Part shown: piece by piece, positions 23,561 through 33,454 of the stretch
Position numbering within the stretch: position 1 is the stretch's first letter
Layout: every line of letters begins with the position of its first letter
Assembly: GCA_903918195.1 (NCBI GenBank)
Contig: CAIXDS010000396.1
Location: 1-59,715 of the forward strand
Length of the DNA stretch: 59,715 bases
DNA from: an uncultured Acetobacteraceae bacterium
Lineage (GTDB): Bacteria > Pseudomonadota > Alphaproteobacteria > Acetobacterales > Acetobacteraceae
Direction: 5' to 3'
Notes under the pieces: model-generated
What the model was told of the DNA's origin: nothing
Database searches by the model: none
Seen by the model: only the letters and a program-made list of their open reading frames with translations
Position numbers and translations under genes: made by a program

Positions 23561-24397
23561 CTAGAAAATCGAAGTACCGAAAGGGGTCTTGCCCGGCATC
23601 TTGTCGAAGCCGCCATAGTTGGGAAGGTTGTCGAACTTGCCGTCACAGGTATCGGGGATATGATCGCAACCAGGATACAGGCCGATAGCCTGTCCGTGTA
23701 CCAATCCCGACACCAGCCCGAATATCGTGACGCCCAAGTCTTGCTGATCTTCGATGAACCGTTGCTCTAGAGTCCCGTCGTCATTTGCTTCCCACTGCAC
23801 GTAACCGCCACGGAAGTATTGATCGACATAACCCGTCGTGGTTTCGAGGGTGATCGTGTTGCCGGCGCTGGTATCGACCACGGCGTCAACGCGGTGATCT
23901 TCCGCGTTGAGCCAGCATCCCGGCCCATAGACGAAGTGTGGGCACTCGCGCGTCCAGCACAGGCGCAAGCCGGTGCGCTTCAGCGACGCCGAGATCGGCC
24001 GCCCGATGATCGTGCATTTGGCCGGCGACGGTTTCTGGACGTTGGTGACGTTGCCCTTCCAGTAGATCGGGGTATCCGTCTCGCCGACGTGCTTGCGCCG
24101 CACCGTGAGCCAGATGGACGCGGACGGCGGCGTGCCCTTGAACAGAGCGACGATCGGCAGATCGCTCGGCCCGGTGATCTGGAAGTCGTTCTGCGACGAC
24201 GTGCCCTGCACCATGCCGTTGTCGGACATCGCCTTGGCGGTGTAAGTCTTGGCGACAGGCTCGCCGTCAACGATCTCGTCGATCGTCACGTCGCGATCCG
24301 CAGACGTGTAGCGCCACTCGGTGAAGCCCCACTTGAAGAAGTAAAGCGCGATCGGTTGGCCGTCCTGCGTGCTGATCTCTTTATCATTGAATGACAT
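23561..24397 (-). CDS. tail tip protein, DUF2163/BR0599-like
   Basis: 278 residues starting MSFNDKEISTQDGQPIALYFF. It carries the Cys pattern CWTRECPHFVYGPGC near residue 150 and further Cys at the C-terminus (CDHIPDTC), as in phage BR0599-type proteins and the Fe-S protein gpL of lambda. It sits at the gpL position of the tail-tip cluster. Its start overlaps the stop of the previous gene (TGATG). Confidence 0.75.
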   Translation of the reverse strand: MSFNDKEISTQDGQPIALYFFKWGFTEWRYTSADRDVTIDEIVDGEPVAKTYTAKAMSDNGMVQGTSSQNDFQITGPSDLPIVALFKGTPPSASIWLTVRRKHVGETDTPIYWKGNVTNVQKPSPAKCTIIGRPISASLKRTGLRLCWTRECPHFVYGPGCWLNAEDHRVDAVVDTSAGNTITLETTTGYVDQYFRGGYVQWEANDDGTLEQRFIEDQQDLGVTIFGLVSGLVHGQAIGLYPGCDHIPDTCDGKFDNLPNYGGFDKMPGKTPFGTSIF

Positions 24398-26157
24398 CAG
24401 ATTTCCCACGAATAAGAATAGGGGTAGTTGCCGCCAATATAGCCCAAGATTTCACGCACCGGGGCGCAAATCGGATGATCCTCGTCAACTGCACAAACAT
24501 CAACAGCAACTTCACCACCGTCCAATCCGACCGACCCGCAATAGCCTGCCGGATACTGGACTTGCAAAGTATAGGCTCCTGACGGCCATCCGTATGCCGT
24601 GACCGTGACAGTCTGGTTCGTCGTTTCGATCGAGACGAGCGCTTGGCCTCGGAGATTGGCATAGGCTGGATCACCGAAATGCGGGCTTGACGGATTCACA
24701 CCGTCATCCAACTCGTAGATCGTGAAGTTGCCGGTGAAGTTGTTGAACTGTTCGATATTCTTCCCGTATGGCGGGTTGGGTTGGTACTCGGGGATCGAGA
24801 GATTCCGCGTCGGCGAATAGGCTGTATTGCAGGGCACGGTGTGGAACCAGTACGAGCGGCGGTACGCGCCGTTGAACGGCACTGGCCGGCAGGGGTTGGT
24901 CGCGTCGGCAGGGTCGCCGCACGTGCCATCCGAGAAGATCGGCGTGCTTGGCACCGGCATGTAGATCGGCTCGGGTGTGGTGCGGTTGTCGGCGAAGGTG
25001 TGGAACGAAGCTCCGCACTCGAACACGCCGTCGCTGTCCGTATGGTGGTTGATCTCGATCGTGTCGGTATCCAGCCGGGCGGCCTGTAGGAACGACCAGG
25101 TGGCCCCGACAGGATAAGCCGCCGTTGTGGGTGCCGACAGGTTGATTCGCTCTTCAGCGGCGCTCGCTGGCGCTCCCATGGTGGCATGGACGAGTGCTTC
25201 GCTCCCGGTCCAGAAGATCGAGCGGCCGGGAATCGGACCAGCGCCGACATAGCCTAGCCCGATCTTCTCGATATCCACCGCCGCAGCGCCGAGCGCGACA
25301 GGCCGCGACACGAAGAGATCGTCGTTGAAGCTCGGCATCCAGATTGAGCGCTGGCGGCCACGGAGCCAGTACAGCATGGATCGGAACGCGGCCTGCGCCT
25401 CGCGGCCCTGCACCATCCAGTTATGCGACTGTGCCGCGAAAGCCCGGCCAGCGTCGTCCGTGCGGTAGCGAAGCCCGATCTGCCCGTCAGCCTCGTCGAA
25501 CAGGCGGACGTGCGTGGTGTCGATAGCCTGACTGCGATCGGGCGGCGGCCACAGGATCGGCCGGCCGGCATAGACGAGATCGGCGGGCATCACTTCGGGG
25601 AAGTCGTTCGGCTCGTTGACGGTGAACAGGACTTGCGATTCGCCGACACGCGACGTGAGCGCGGACAGCTTCGTATCCGTCTCGATCAGCATCCGGCGCA
25701 GCGGATAGACCTTCGTGCGCGCGGGCCACCCGCCGTCGAGCGCGATATCCAGGTCAAGCCCGGTATCGTCCTGCGTCACCACGGACACCACTTCCCACGT
25801 GAAAGCGTCCTTGAAGACCAGCGCCAGCCCGCCGTCGAGAAATTCGCGGTAGGTGTTGTCGATCGGCAGGCGCGTGCCGGTCGCTACCACAGCCGCCGTG
25901 AGCGCAGCCTGATCGTGCCAGATCGGCGCAAGCCATTCCTCGCTGCCGAGCCGGTGCATCATCAGGTCAAGGAATGTCCGCTGATTGCGAGTCGGGTTCA
26001 TCGTGATCTCGAAACTCCGCCGTGGCGAAATTCGAACACTGCGGCGCTGCTCGTCGCCGTAGTCAGACGACAGCACGTCAGTCAGCCACTCAAGGCGCTC
26101 GGTTACGCCCTGCGCCCAATTGGGGCGGATCGTCCAGACGGGGAGATCGGTGTCCAT
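24397..26157 (-). CDS. tail protein, distal-tail-like
   Basis: 586 residues starting MDTDLPVWTIRPNW. It follows the tape measure gene directly, at the position of lambda gpM or distal-tail proteins. The N-terminal 330 residues form a tail-hub-like region (RSFEITMNPTRNQRTFLDLMM, RSMLYWLRGRQRSIWMPSF). The C-terminal part, rich in Tyr, Pro and paired Cys (about 430-586), looks like an extra beta domain, perhaps exposed. Family name not certain. Confidence 0.65.
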   Translation of the reverse strand: MDTDLPVWTIRPNWAQGVTERLEWLTDVLSSDYGDEQRRSVRISPRRSFEITMNPTRNQRTFLDLMMHRLGSEEWLAPIWHDQAALTAAVVATGTRLPIDNTYREFLDGGLALVFKDAFTWEVVSVVTQDDTGLDLDIALDGGWPARTKVYPLRRMLIETDTKLSALTSRVGESQVLFTVNEPNDFPEVMPADLVYAGRPILWPPPDRSQAIDTTHVRLFDEADGQIGLRYRTDDAGRAFAAQSHNWMVQGREAQAAFRSMLYWLRGRQRSIWMPSFNDDLFVSRPVALGAAAVDIEKIGLGYVGAGPIPGRSIFWTGSEALVHATMGAPASAAEERINLSAPTTAAYPVGATWSFLQAARLDTDTIEINHHTDSDGVFECGASFHTFADNRTTPEPIYMPVPSTPIFSDGTCGDPADATNPCRPVPFNGAYRRSYWFHTVPCNTAYSPTRNLSIPEYQPNPPYGKNIEQFNNFTGNFTIYELDDGVNPSSPHFGDPAYANLRGQALVSIETTNQTVTVTAYGWPSGAYTLQVQYPAGYCGSVGLDGGEVAVDVCAVDEDHPICAPVREILGYIGGNYPYSYSWEI

Positions 26158-26160
26158 CGT

Positions 26161-29100
26161 TCAACCCAACAGTTGCTTGATCAGGGGAGCATTACGACGA
26201 ATATGCGTGACTGTCACGTCCTCTCCTGCCGGCCCGGCCATGGCAGCGGCCACCTGGTCGTCACCGAAGGCGAGCACCTGACGCAAAGGCGTCTTGCCCC
26301 CGCTGTTGCGCTTGGCCGCCGCTGCGTCCTGCCGCTGCTGCTCTTCGGTCAAGACCTTCTCGCCGTTCTGAAGCACGGCCACTTGCTCGTTCGGCTTCAG
26401 CCCGACGCCCGGCGTCCCGTCATGGTAGCGCGGGGCAAGCGCGATGGCGGCCGGGCTGATCGAGATACGATCGGTCGTCTGCTGGCCGCCCAAGCGGTTG
26501 CCGACCGTGCCGCCACCGTGAAGCAGACCAGCGCCACCACCGCCGCCCCCGCCGCCCGTCAGGCGGAGCAGAGCGCCGACCGGGATACCCGTCACTTTCT
26601 GGATCGCGTCGAGGATCAGCATCTGAAGGATCAGCTTGGCGATGCCGATGATTGTGTCGCCGATGAACGACAGGAACGCCACAGCCGCGTCCATGATCGC
26701 GCTGCCGAAGCTCTCCGTCCCTGCCGCCAGATTGCCGAACGCCTGCGCCATCTTGTCGATCGCCGTCATTGCGTTCTGCGTGATCATGCCGTCGATCGAC
26801 GACTTCACTTCCTTCAGGCGAGGATCGACATAGATGGCCTGCTGGCCCACCAGCCCGAGCTTGGCGATCCATGCGTTGTAAGTCAGGTCGTTCATCGCGC
26901 CAAGGTTGTGCGACTCTTCGACCGCCGCCCGGAGCGCCGCCGTCTGCGCGGTGATCGCGGTTTGCGCCTGTGCATAAGCAGCCGCCGACTTGGTGCGAGC
27001 ATCGTCCGCCGTCAACGCCCCCATGGCGACGAGCGTGTTGTACGTCTCGACAAGCGCGTTGCGCTGCGCGAGGATTTCGTTGAGCTTGGCTTCCTCGCGA
27101 CCGATATTCGCGTCCGCAGACTTCTTGATCGCCGCCTGATCGCTGCCCTGATTGGCGGAGCCAAGGTGCTGCATCTTCGCGATGAACGCCTTCAGGTCCG
27201 CCGAAGGGTTGGCCCCGGCGATCGACTGTGCGAAATTGGCAGCGGCGGTCGCGAGATTCGTGATCAGCGGATCGAACTTGGAAGTAACTTCCTGCGATTT
27301 GCGGATCGCCTCTGCGGCGGTGATGTCGCCACGCGACGCCTGATCCTCGATATCCGCGAGCAGCGCGGCACGTTGCTTCAGGGTATCGTTGACGTTATCC
27401 TCGTACACCTTCAACTGCGCTTGCTGCGTCAGGATCGTCTCGTTCTGCATCACCTGGTCGCGAGCCTGCTGGATCGTCAGGTTGCCGACCTTGCCCTTGC
27501 CGCCCGTCAGCTTCGAGTAATCGTCAAGCTGGCGAAGCGTCTTCTGGTATTGCAGCTTCACCGCTTCGGCCGCTGCCGTCAACTGATCCTGAAGCGTGCC
27601 GCTCGCCGTCTTCGCGACCTTAGCCCCCATCTGGTCGAGCGCCGTCTGCAACGATTCCTGCTGCGACTGGATTTTCGCGGCCAGTGCCTTCGCGGCATTC
27701 TCGTCGCGACGCTCCGCCGCAGCCGCACGCCGGCCGGCCGCTGCATCCTTCTTGGCCTTCTCGTCGTCGAACTGGCGAGCCGCCTTCTGCCCGGCGATCT
27801 GTGCCAAGCGCTCGGCATCGGCCGTGCCGTACTGCTTGTCGAGCGCATCGCCGCGAGCTTTGATGATCGCATTCTGCACGCGCATCTCGCGAGTCTGATC
27901 CTTCAGCGGGATAACGTCGCGCTCTGCGTCACGGATAGCAGACTGGCCCTGTGGCGTCGTCTTCGGTCCAGTCGGGCCGCCACCCTTGGGTCCACCGACC
28001 ACAGGGGCACGGCCTGCGCCGTTGACGGCTGCGTTGCCTGCCTGTTCGTGGGTGAAGCCCTGTGCCCGGAGCAGAAGGTAGTTGAGGCCGATCAACGCGT
28101 CGTTGGTGGCTTCCTTCAGCTTATGCAGGCTGGTGATGGTGCCGCCGATGATGATGGGCGCATCGCTCATACGATCAAGGAAGCCGTTGAACGCGGCCTT
28201 CAGGTTGAGCCATGCGTTATGCCACTCCCCGCCGTTGCCACCCTTGCGCGCCGCGTCGTCCATGTGCGCCGCGAATGCCTCGTACACGATCCGCCGAGCT
28301 TCGGACACCTTGCCCTGCTCGATCATATCATCCACGTTGGTCCGCTCGGCGTCGGACAGCACCGGGTACTTGTCGAGCAGCTTGTCGATCTGTTCCCGAC
28401 CACCCGTCATCGCGTCGGTCAAATCCTTGAAGGCGTCCTTGAAGTCGCCCCCTGTCACGATCGCGGCATCCTGCGCGGCCTTCGTGTAGGCTTGCAGATA
28501 TGCGGGATCGAGTCCGGCCTGCGAAAACTCCTGCACGGCCTCGCGAGCGTCCTTCGCCGACACGCCGAAGGCTTCCATGGAGAGCGCGGCCTGCGTCATC
28601 TGCGCCGCCGTGAGCGATCCCTGTTCGCCGAGCATGGCGACATAGGCCGCCGCCGCCTTCGTCTCGGCCGCCACGGTGTTCATGCGCGAGATCGCCGCCG
28701 CGACGAGGCCGATCGCCGCCGCGACGAGCGCGAGGATCGGGAGTAGCGGCCCGAGCGCACCAAGGAATGCGCGGACGCCGCCGATCTGCCAAATCTGCGG
28801 ACCCTGCTGCGCCAGCGTCGTGAAGATCGACTGGCCGCTGGCAAGCTGCGTGAAGATGTCGTTCACCTGGTAGCCGAGATTCGTAAGCTCGTCAGGCCGC
28901 AGGCCGAACAAGCCACCCTTGCCCCCGGTCTTCTGCGCGATTGCGGCCTGCGTCGCGGCCGTCTCTTTCGCTACGGCTGTCAGACGCTTCTCGGCCGCCG
29001 CGAGATCGTTGACATCCACGCCGGCAGACTTCAACTTCGCGCCGAGCGTCGTGAGCTTCGCCTGCTCGTTCTGCATCTCCGCCCCGGCCGAATTCGTTGC

Positions 29101-30399
29101 GGCCTGAAGCTGCTTCAACCGGGATGCCATCTCGGCCGTGGGGTTCTCGGCCGCCGCAAGCTCGGCCGCCGCGCCGAGCGCTTCCTGTCGCAACGCCTCG
29201 AAGGCCGTGGCCGCCTTGTTCACGGCGATCTCTTGGTCGCGATATGCGTCAACCTGACTGGCAACCCGGCCGACCGACGCAGCGGCCTCGCCGAGCGTCG
29301 CCGTGGCCGCCGCGTACTCGTTGACGCTCTTGGTCCCCTTGCCTTCCAGAACGCCGGCAGCGGCCGTCACAGAGGCTTCCATGCCGTCGATCGTCGCCGA
29401 CGCGGCGCGGGTAGGATTCAGGATGGATTGCAGCGCTTCACCCAAGCGGATGCTCGCGGTCGCGGTCACGTCCTCGGCCGCACCGAAGCGCGAAACATCT
29501 GCCAAGGCCGCATTTGCGTCGGCCGCGATCTGACGGAACGCGGTGACTTGCTTCATCTGCGCTTCGGCCGCCGCCGCTTCCTCGAAGCTGCGCGTCAGTT
29601 GTGCGACGTTGGCAGCGCCGACCTTGGCTTCCTGTGCGGCCAGTGCCTTGTCGAAGCCGGCGTTCTGCGCGGCAAGCTCCGCCTTCGCCTGTGCCAGCAA
29701 CTGCACGCGATTCTCGAACTGCGAGATGTAGTTGATCTGCGCCTGCAACAGCCCGGCATCTAGGCCCTGCTGGTTGAAGGATTTGTCGCTGGCGAGCTTC
29801 GCCTGTTCGGCCGAAAGACCGGCAAGGTGGCCTTTGAATTCGTCGGCGGCCGTGCTCGCGAGCGCGAGTCCCCGGCTGATCTCGCGACCGGCCACGGCTA
29901 TGTCGCGGAACGCGGTGCCGATGTTATCGACCGGGCCGATGATCGCTTCGATCTGCGCCCGCGTGTCGGTCGTTTCCTTGCGGACGCGATCGAGTGATTC
30001 CGCTGCGGCGGCCTGTGCCCGGCCGGCCGCCTCGAACTGCTGCGTCAAGCGCTTCGTCGGACTCTCGGCCGCCTGCATCTTGGCGGACAGGTCCTGATAC
30101 TTCGCGCCGGCCGCCGCGAGCCGGGCTTCCGCCGACTCTAGCGCCTTGTCCTGCGCGTTCAACTGCGTCAGGAGAGCGCGGGCTGTGCCTAGCTCGTCCT
30201 GCGCCTTCTTCAGATCGCGGGTGGTGGACGCCAGCCCGTCGAGCGACGCTTCCGTCTTCGTGACCGCGTTAACCTGGTCCTCTAGGGACTGGCGGAGTGC
30301 CTTGACATCTTTCGTCAGCGCTTGAACGGGGCGGGTGGCCTTGTCCGTCTCGGCGCGAAAGATCATTTCGATGTCGCGGCGACTAAGTGCTCCCGCCAT
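26161..30399 (-). CDS. tape measure protein
   Basis: 1412 residues, by far the longest gene. It is mainly Ala/Gln/Lys helices, with hydrophobic segments near residues 540-565 (LLPILALVAAAIGLVAAAI) and near 1300 (FLSFIGDTIIGIAKLILQML). It carries the typical tape-measure stretch FTTLAQQGPQIWQ. It sets tail length and is ejected with the DNA. Following the usual ratio of about 0.15 nm per residue, the tail should be about 200 nm long. The start overlaps the frameshifted chaperone by 17 bp. Confidence 0.92.
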   Translation of the reverse strand: MAGALSRRDIEMIFRAETDKATRPVQALTKDVKALRQSLEDQVNAVTKTEASLDGLASTTRDLKKAQDELGTARALLTQLNAQDKALESAEARLAAAGAKYQDLSAKMQAAESPTKRLTQQFEAAGRAQAAAAESLDRVRKETTDTRAQIEAIIGPVDNIGTAFRDIAVAGREISRGLALASTAADEFKGHLAGLSAEQAKLASDKSFNQQGLDAGLLQAQINYISQFENRVQLLAQAKAELAAQNAGFDKALAAQEAKVGAANVAQLTRSFEEAAAAEAQMKQVTAFRQIAADANAALADVSRFGAAEDVTATASIRLGEALQSILNPTRAASATIDGMEASVTAAAGVLEGKGTKSVNEYAAATATLGEAAASVGRVASQVDAYRDQEIAVNKAATAFEALRQEALGAAAELAAAENPTAEMASRLKQLQAATNSAGAEMQNEQAKLTTLGAKLKSAGVDVNDLAAAEKRLTAVAKETAATQAAIAQKTGGKGGLFGLRPDELTNLGYQVNDIFTQLASGQSIFTTLAQQGPQIWQIGGVRAFLGALGPLLPILALVAAAIGLVAAAISRMNTVAAETKAAAAYVAMLGEQGSLTAAQMTQAALSMEAFGVSAKDAREAVQEFSQAGLDPAYLQAYTKAAQDAAIVTGGDFKDAFKDLTDAMTGGREQIDKLLDKYPVLSDAERTNVDDMIEQGKVSEARRIVYEAFAAHMDDAARKGGNGGEWHNAWLNLKAAFNGFLDRMSDAPIIIGGTITSLHKLKEATNDALIGLNYLLLRAQGFTHEQAGNAAVNGAGRAPVVGGPKGGGPTGPKTTPQGQSAIRDAERDVIPLKDQTREMRVQNAIIKARGDALDKQYGTADAERLAQIAGQKAARQFDDEKAKKDAAAGRRAAAAERRDENAAKALAAKIQSQQESLQTALDQMGAKVAKTASGTLQDQLTAAAEAVKLQYQKTLRQLDDYSKLTGGKGKVGNLTIQQARDQVMQNETILTQQAQLKVYEDNVNDTLKQRAALLADIEDQASRGDITAAEAIRKSQEVTSKFDPLITNLATAAANFAQSIAGANPSADLKAFIAKMQHLGSANQGSDQAAIKKSADANIGREEAKLNEILAQRNALVETYNTLVAMGALTADDARTKSAAAYAQAQTAITAQTAALRAAVEESHNLGAMNDLTYNAWIAKLGLVGQQAIYVDPRLKEVKSSIDGMITQNAMTAIDKMAQAFGNLAAGTESFGSAIMDAAVAFLSFIGDTIIGIAKLILQMLILDAIQKVTGIPVGALLRLTGGGGGGGGAGLLHGGGTVGNRLGGQQTTDRISISPAAIALAPRYHDGTPGVGLKPNEQVAVLQNGEKVLTEEQQRQDAAAAKRNSGGKTPLRQVLAFGDDQVAAAMAGPAGEDVTVTHIRRNAPLIKQLLG

Positions 30400-30645
30400 T
30401 CTGCAACTCCTTCAAGGTTTGCTTGAGAAGGGTGCCGCCCTTCTTTCCGCCATGTACTGCCGTCTGCACCGTATGGTCTAGGGTCGCCCTCGCTGCTTCT
30501 TCCCTATTCCGTCGCCGCGTCACCATCTCGGCTTCAGCCCAAACCTTGCCGAAGGTGTACCGCGCCGCGTCTGTGTGGCCGTTCGCGATCAGGAACGTGA
30601 CTTGCTCGCGAAGGCCCCAATAGAAATTCTGAAGTGCGGTTACTT
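30383..30645 (-). CDS. tail assembly chaperone, frameshift extension (gpT-like)
   Basis: An 86-or-so-codon open frame in the -1 frame, without its own good start. It runs from the end of the upstream chaperone gene to a TAG at 30385-30383, inside the tape measure start. It begins VTALQNFYWGLREQVTF and ends LLKQTLKELQNGGST. Expected to be made only as a fusion to the 149-residue chaperone by -1 frameshifting at GCA-AAG-TAA (30648-30640), where Lys-tRNA can slip from AAG to AAA just before the stop. The arrangement equals lambda gpG-gpGT. Confidence 0.75.
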
Positions 30646-31089
30646 TGCGCCGCCCAACTCGGCCAGTGCCGGGCCGATTACGCCCCGACCCAATGCCCCG
30701 AGTTGGGCGAAAAGGTTTCCCAAGCCACCGGCTTCTTCCACCGTGAGTTTCATGATCGCCGTCAGGCAGGAGATTTGCAGGCCGGTCGCCAGCCTGACAC
30801 CCTTGGCATCCGGCTCGTCGCTCGACATGGAAATAACTTCCATCACGATCGACGGGAAGTCCTTTGCGATACCGATCAGGAAGCCTTGGAACGCCTTGTT
30901 CGAGAACACGCTGTTCTTGTGCTCGGCGTAAAGCTCTGCGATCTTCGAGATGGGTTCGAGATGGTCAACCAGGAGCGCGCTGAAGTCGTCAAGGTTGAGG
31001 CCCCGCAGCGATACCGAATTGCCGTCGAGCAGCGGTACGATCATGCGGGGTGTAACGTGTTGAGCCAAGCCCATGTGTGCGGTCCTCAC
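30640..31089 (-). CDS. tail assembly chaperone (gpG-like)
   Basis: 149 residues starting MRTAHMGLAQHVTPRMIVP. It lies between the major tail protein and the tape measure, the fixed position of tail chaperones. It ends LAELGGAK just before TAA, where a -1 shift continues into the extension at 30383-30645. The proteins coat the tape measure during tail assembly and are absent from the virion. A one-mismatch dispersed palindrome (30829) lies inside. Confidence 0.8.
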   Translation of the reverse strand: MRTAHMGLAQHVTPRMIVPLLDGNSVSLRGLNLDDFSALLVDHLEPISKIAELYAEHKNSVFSNKAFQGFLIGIAKDFPSIVMEVISMSSDEPDAKGVRLATGLQISCLTAIMKLTVEEAGGLGNLFAQLGALGRGVIGPALAELGGAK

Positions 31090-31097
31090 AGAAAGAA

Positions 31098-31124
31098 GGG
31101 GCGGAGCATCGCTGCCCCGCCCCC
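31098..31124 (-). terminator. hairpin after the major tail protein gene
   Basis: GGGGCGG and CCGCCCC arms (31098-31104, 31117-31123) with an inner AGC/GCT pair, followed on the minus strand by TTCTTTCT. A partial terminator here would lower expression of chaperones and tape measure relative to the abundant tail tube protein. Confidence 0.7.
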
Positions 31125-31161
31125 TTATGCCCTAGAATGATCCGGGGATCAATCCGGTCCC

Positions 31162-32262
31162 TTACGAGGCCGGCCGGGTCGTGATGTACTGGCGCTCCGT
31201 CAGCGCGTCGCGCTTGAGGATTTCGAACTGGAAGGTCATCGCCTGCCAGTCGTCGCCCTTGAGCGCGAAGTCGCCGTCCGGCGTCAGGCGGACATACGGC
31301 CAGAAGAAGTCCTTGTTGAGGCCGGCCGCGTTGTTCGCGAGGAACTGAAGCTCCCCTTCGATCGACTCGCCCTTGGCGATCACGATGTCTTCGATCGCAG
31401 CCGCCACGCCGTAGCTGATCTCAAGGTCTTCGCCCGGCGTGATGTCGGGCGCATCCGAGTTGAGATAGATGCGGCCGGTGGCGCTCTCGACGACATAGCT
31501 GTCCTCGTCGACTCCGGTGATCGTCACATTGGTCGTGCCCCGGATACCCTGCGGCATGTCGGCGCTGACGCCAAGCTGCAACCAGGTCCCGAGCACCACG
31601 CGGTCGCCGTCGATCGTCTCGGTCGAATCGGTGCCGCCCGTCAGCGTCGCGCCGGACACCGTGCCGTTCGCACCCGTCGCGAAGGTCTTGGCGAGGGTGA
31701 TGGCGTTCCCGCCTTCGCCTGCCGCGATTGCCGTCAGGGTGACGACGCCGACTGCCGACGTGGCCGTGACGCCGAGCGACGGGGTGGCGTTGATGAAGTT
31801 CTTCAAGTTGGTCGCCGACTCGGTGATGGTGCCACCGATCAGAACCTGCATACCGACAGGCGCGGCGGCCTTGAACACGATGTCCTGCCCACCGATCGTG
31901 AACTTGTCGCCGTCAACGGGAACGGCGGTCGCGATCGTCAGGGTGCCGTGCGCGCTGTCCGAACCGGCTTCGATCCGCTGGATCACGTCACCACGGAACC
32001 ACAGCGCCAGATTGGCATTGTCGATATTGTCGCACTGGAACGAGCCGGAGCTATCGTTCTGAAGCGTGACGCTCGCGTCCTTGACGCGGACGCCGGCCTC
32101 GGCCGAATAGTGATCCAGCTTGTCCTCGTTCTGCGACGTGGAAAGCTCCGGCGTGTTGCCGAAGTAAAGCTGGCCCTTGGCCTTGCGGGTGCCGGGCTTG
32201 AACTGCCCGAAGAAGAGTCGGCCCCGGCCGACCACATAGTTGTTTTCCATCACGTCGGCCAT
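31162..32262 (-). CDS. major tail tube protein with inserted surface domain
   Basis: 366 residues starting MADVMENNYVVGRGRLFFG. The N-terminal 100 and C-terminal 150 residues (GYGVAAAIEDIVIAKGESIEGELQF) form a tail-tube-like fold. Residues about 105-215 are an insertion (TLTIATAVPVDGDKFTIGG, then LAKTFATGANGTVSGATL) that is almost repeated in the head decoration protein at 35365-36147. It polymerises as hexamer rings into the tail tube. Its position between gpU- and gpG-like genes equals lambda gpV. Confidence 0.8.
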   Translation of the reverse strand: MADVMENNYVVGRGRLFFGQFKPGTRKAKGQLYFGNTPELSTSQNEDKLDHYSAEAGVRVKDASVTLQNDSSGSFQCDNIDNANLALWFRGDVIQRIEAGSDSAHGTLTIATAVPVDGDKFTIGGQDIVFKAAAPVGMQVLIGGTITESATNLKNFINATPSLGVTATSAVGVVTLTAIAAGEGGNAITLAKTFATGANGTVSGATLTGGTDSTETIDGDRVVLGTWLQLGVSADMPQGIRGTTNVTITGVDEDSYVVESATGRIYLNSDAPDITPGEDLEISYGVAAAIEDIVIAKGESIEGELQFLANNAAGLNKDFFWPYVRLTPDGDFALKGDDWQAMTFQFEILKRDALTERQYITTRPAS

Positions 32263-32280
32263 CAGTCTGCTCCTTCAAGA

Positions 32281-32841
32281 TTAAGCGTAGGGGTTGCGAA
32301 CATCTGTCGTGATCTCAAGGATCAGCGGCAAATAGAACATGGCAAGACGAGACGCCGCTTCCTCGCTTGGCGGCCTTACCACGCCCTGCCCTATGGTTAA
32401 AGAGGAAATATCGCCCCCCAACCTATAGAGATAATCGGTGCGCGCCTGCCCGTTGGGAAGCTCTGCCACGACTAGGGATAGTTGTTGTTCGACTGCGGCC
32501 TTCATCCAATAGGCCGGAGCACTAGGTTCATCTGGATCGTCGATCGGCCAGCCTTGCACCAGCAACGTCCACTGCTCGGTTCGTTTCAGCTTCTGCTCGC
32601 CGGCACCTTGCCCGACGATCGGGCGGGGCGCTTCGAGGATCGACAGGGTATCGCCGGCTTCACGCGCGGTGATCACCGACTTGCCGAGAAAGCATTTGAC
32701 GCCCTCATAGCCGGAAGTCACTTCCAACAGCGCTTGCAGTTTGCGCAGGATGCGAAGTTGCTTCGGCGGCGCCGGCTTGGGATCGCTCGCCCGGTGAACG
32801 GCGGCAAAGATGATCGCGTCGAGATCGATTTCGTCATCCAT
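32281..32841 (-). CDS. tail terminator / completion protein (gpU position)
   Basis: 186 residues starting MDDEIDLDAIIFAAVHR. It lies between the gpZ-like gene and the major tail protein, where lambda has gpU. The sequence has a pattern common to these proteins (TLSILEAPRPI, then QWTLLVQGW and LPLILEITTDVRNPYA at the end). It would cap the tail and bind the head connector. Function from context. Confidence 0.65.
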   Translation of the reverse strand: MDDEIDLDAIIFAAVHRASDPKPAPPKQLRILRKLQALLEVTSGYEGVKCFLGKSVITAREAGDTLSILEAPRPIVGQGAGEQKLKRTEQWTLLVQGWPIDDPDEPSAPAYWMKAAVEQQLSLVVAELPNGQARTDYLYRLGGDISSLTIGQGVVRPPSEEAASRLAMFYLPLILEITTDVRNPYA

Positions 32842-33454
32842 GGTCCGAGAGCCTTGCGAATTGGCGGAAGAATTCAGTGCCGATGTCGTCGGCGACTTCA
32901 GGCGTCGTCTTCTCGGCGACGCTGTTATTCAGAATCTGATCGATCGACGGGCCGTAAAGCAGCACGACGTTCGCTTCGAGATGCACCATCCGGGTCGCGT
33001 CCGTCTTGTTGAGCACCTGTCCCGGCGACAAACGAACGGCAAGACCGATATTGCCATCTTCCAGCGACGTGCCGGCACGCAGGCGAACGAGGAAGCCGCG
33101 CTTGAAGAAGCCGCCGCCTGCCCCCTTCTTGACGTTCACATGGATGCCGCCCTTGCCGCCGACAACACCACCGGCTGCGAAGCGCGCGAGGCTGGTGGGG
33201 CGCTGCCGGGCAACGAGGCTGGCGACGAGCCGCGACGGCGTGGCGTGCTGCCCCATCCCGAAACGATCAGGATCATCCAGATAGCCGGGCGGGAAGTTCA
33301 CCTGGTCGCCGATCGCCCTGCGGTACAGCTTCAAGCCCGGCCCGGAGAGCACGTCGTTCAACGCCAGCGAAGCCGCCTTCCGGGTACGATCCGGGGCGGC
33401 TTCCAAGAATGCCTCTAGGTCAAGGATTCCGGCGAGATCGACTTTGCGTGCCAT
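32834..33454 (-). CDS. minor tail protein Z-like
   Basis: 206 residues starting MARKVDLAGILDLEAFLEAAPDRTRKAAS. It has the gpZ-like pattern: an N-terminal helix, then GPGLKLYRRAIGDQVNFPPGYL and a basic middle. Position after the gpFII-like gene supports it. The start overlaps the previous stop (TGATG). Confidence 0.7.
   Translation of the reverse strand: MARKVDLAGILDLEAFLEAAPDRTRKAASLALNDVLSGPGLKLYRRAIGDQVNFPPGYLDDPDRFGMGQHATPSRLVASLVARQRPTSLARFAAGGVVGGKGGIHVNVKKGAGGGFFKRGFLVRLRAGTSLEDGNIGLAVRLSPGQVLNKTDATRMVHLEANVVLLYGPSIDQILNNSVAEKTTPEVADDIGTEFFRQFARLSDHG

Noticed and set aside
25423..28746. Rightward open frame of 1107 codons opposite the tape measure gene
   Set aside because: Antisense of the tape measure. 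Composition (Arg, His, Val) is that of a mirror frame, and it crosses into the opposite strand of another tail gene.
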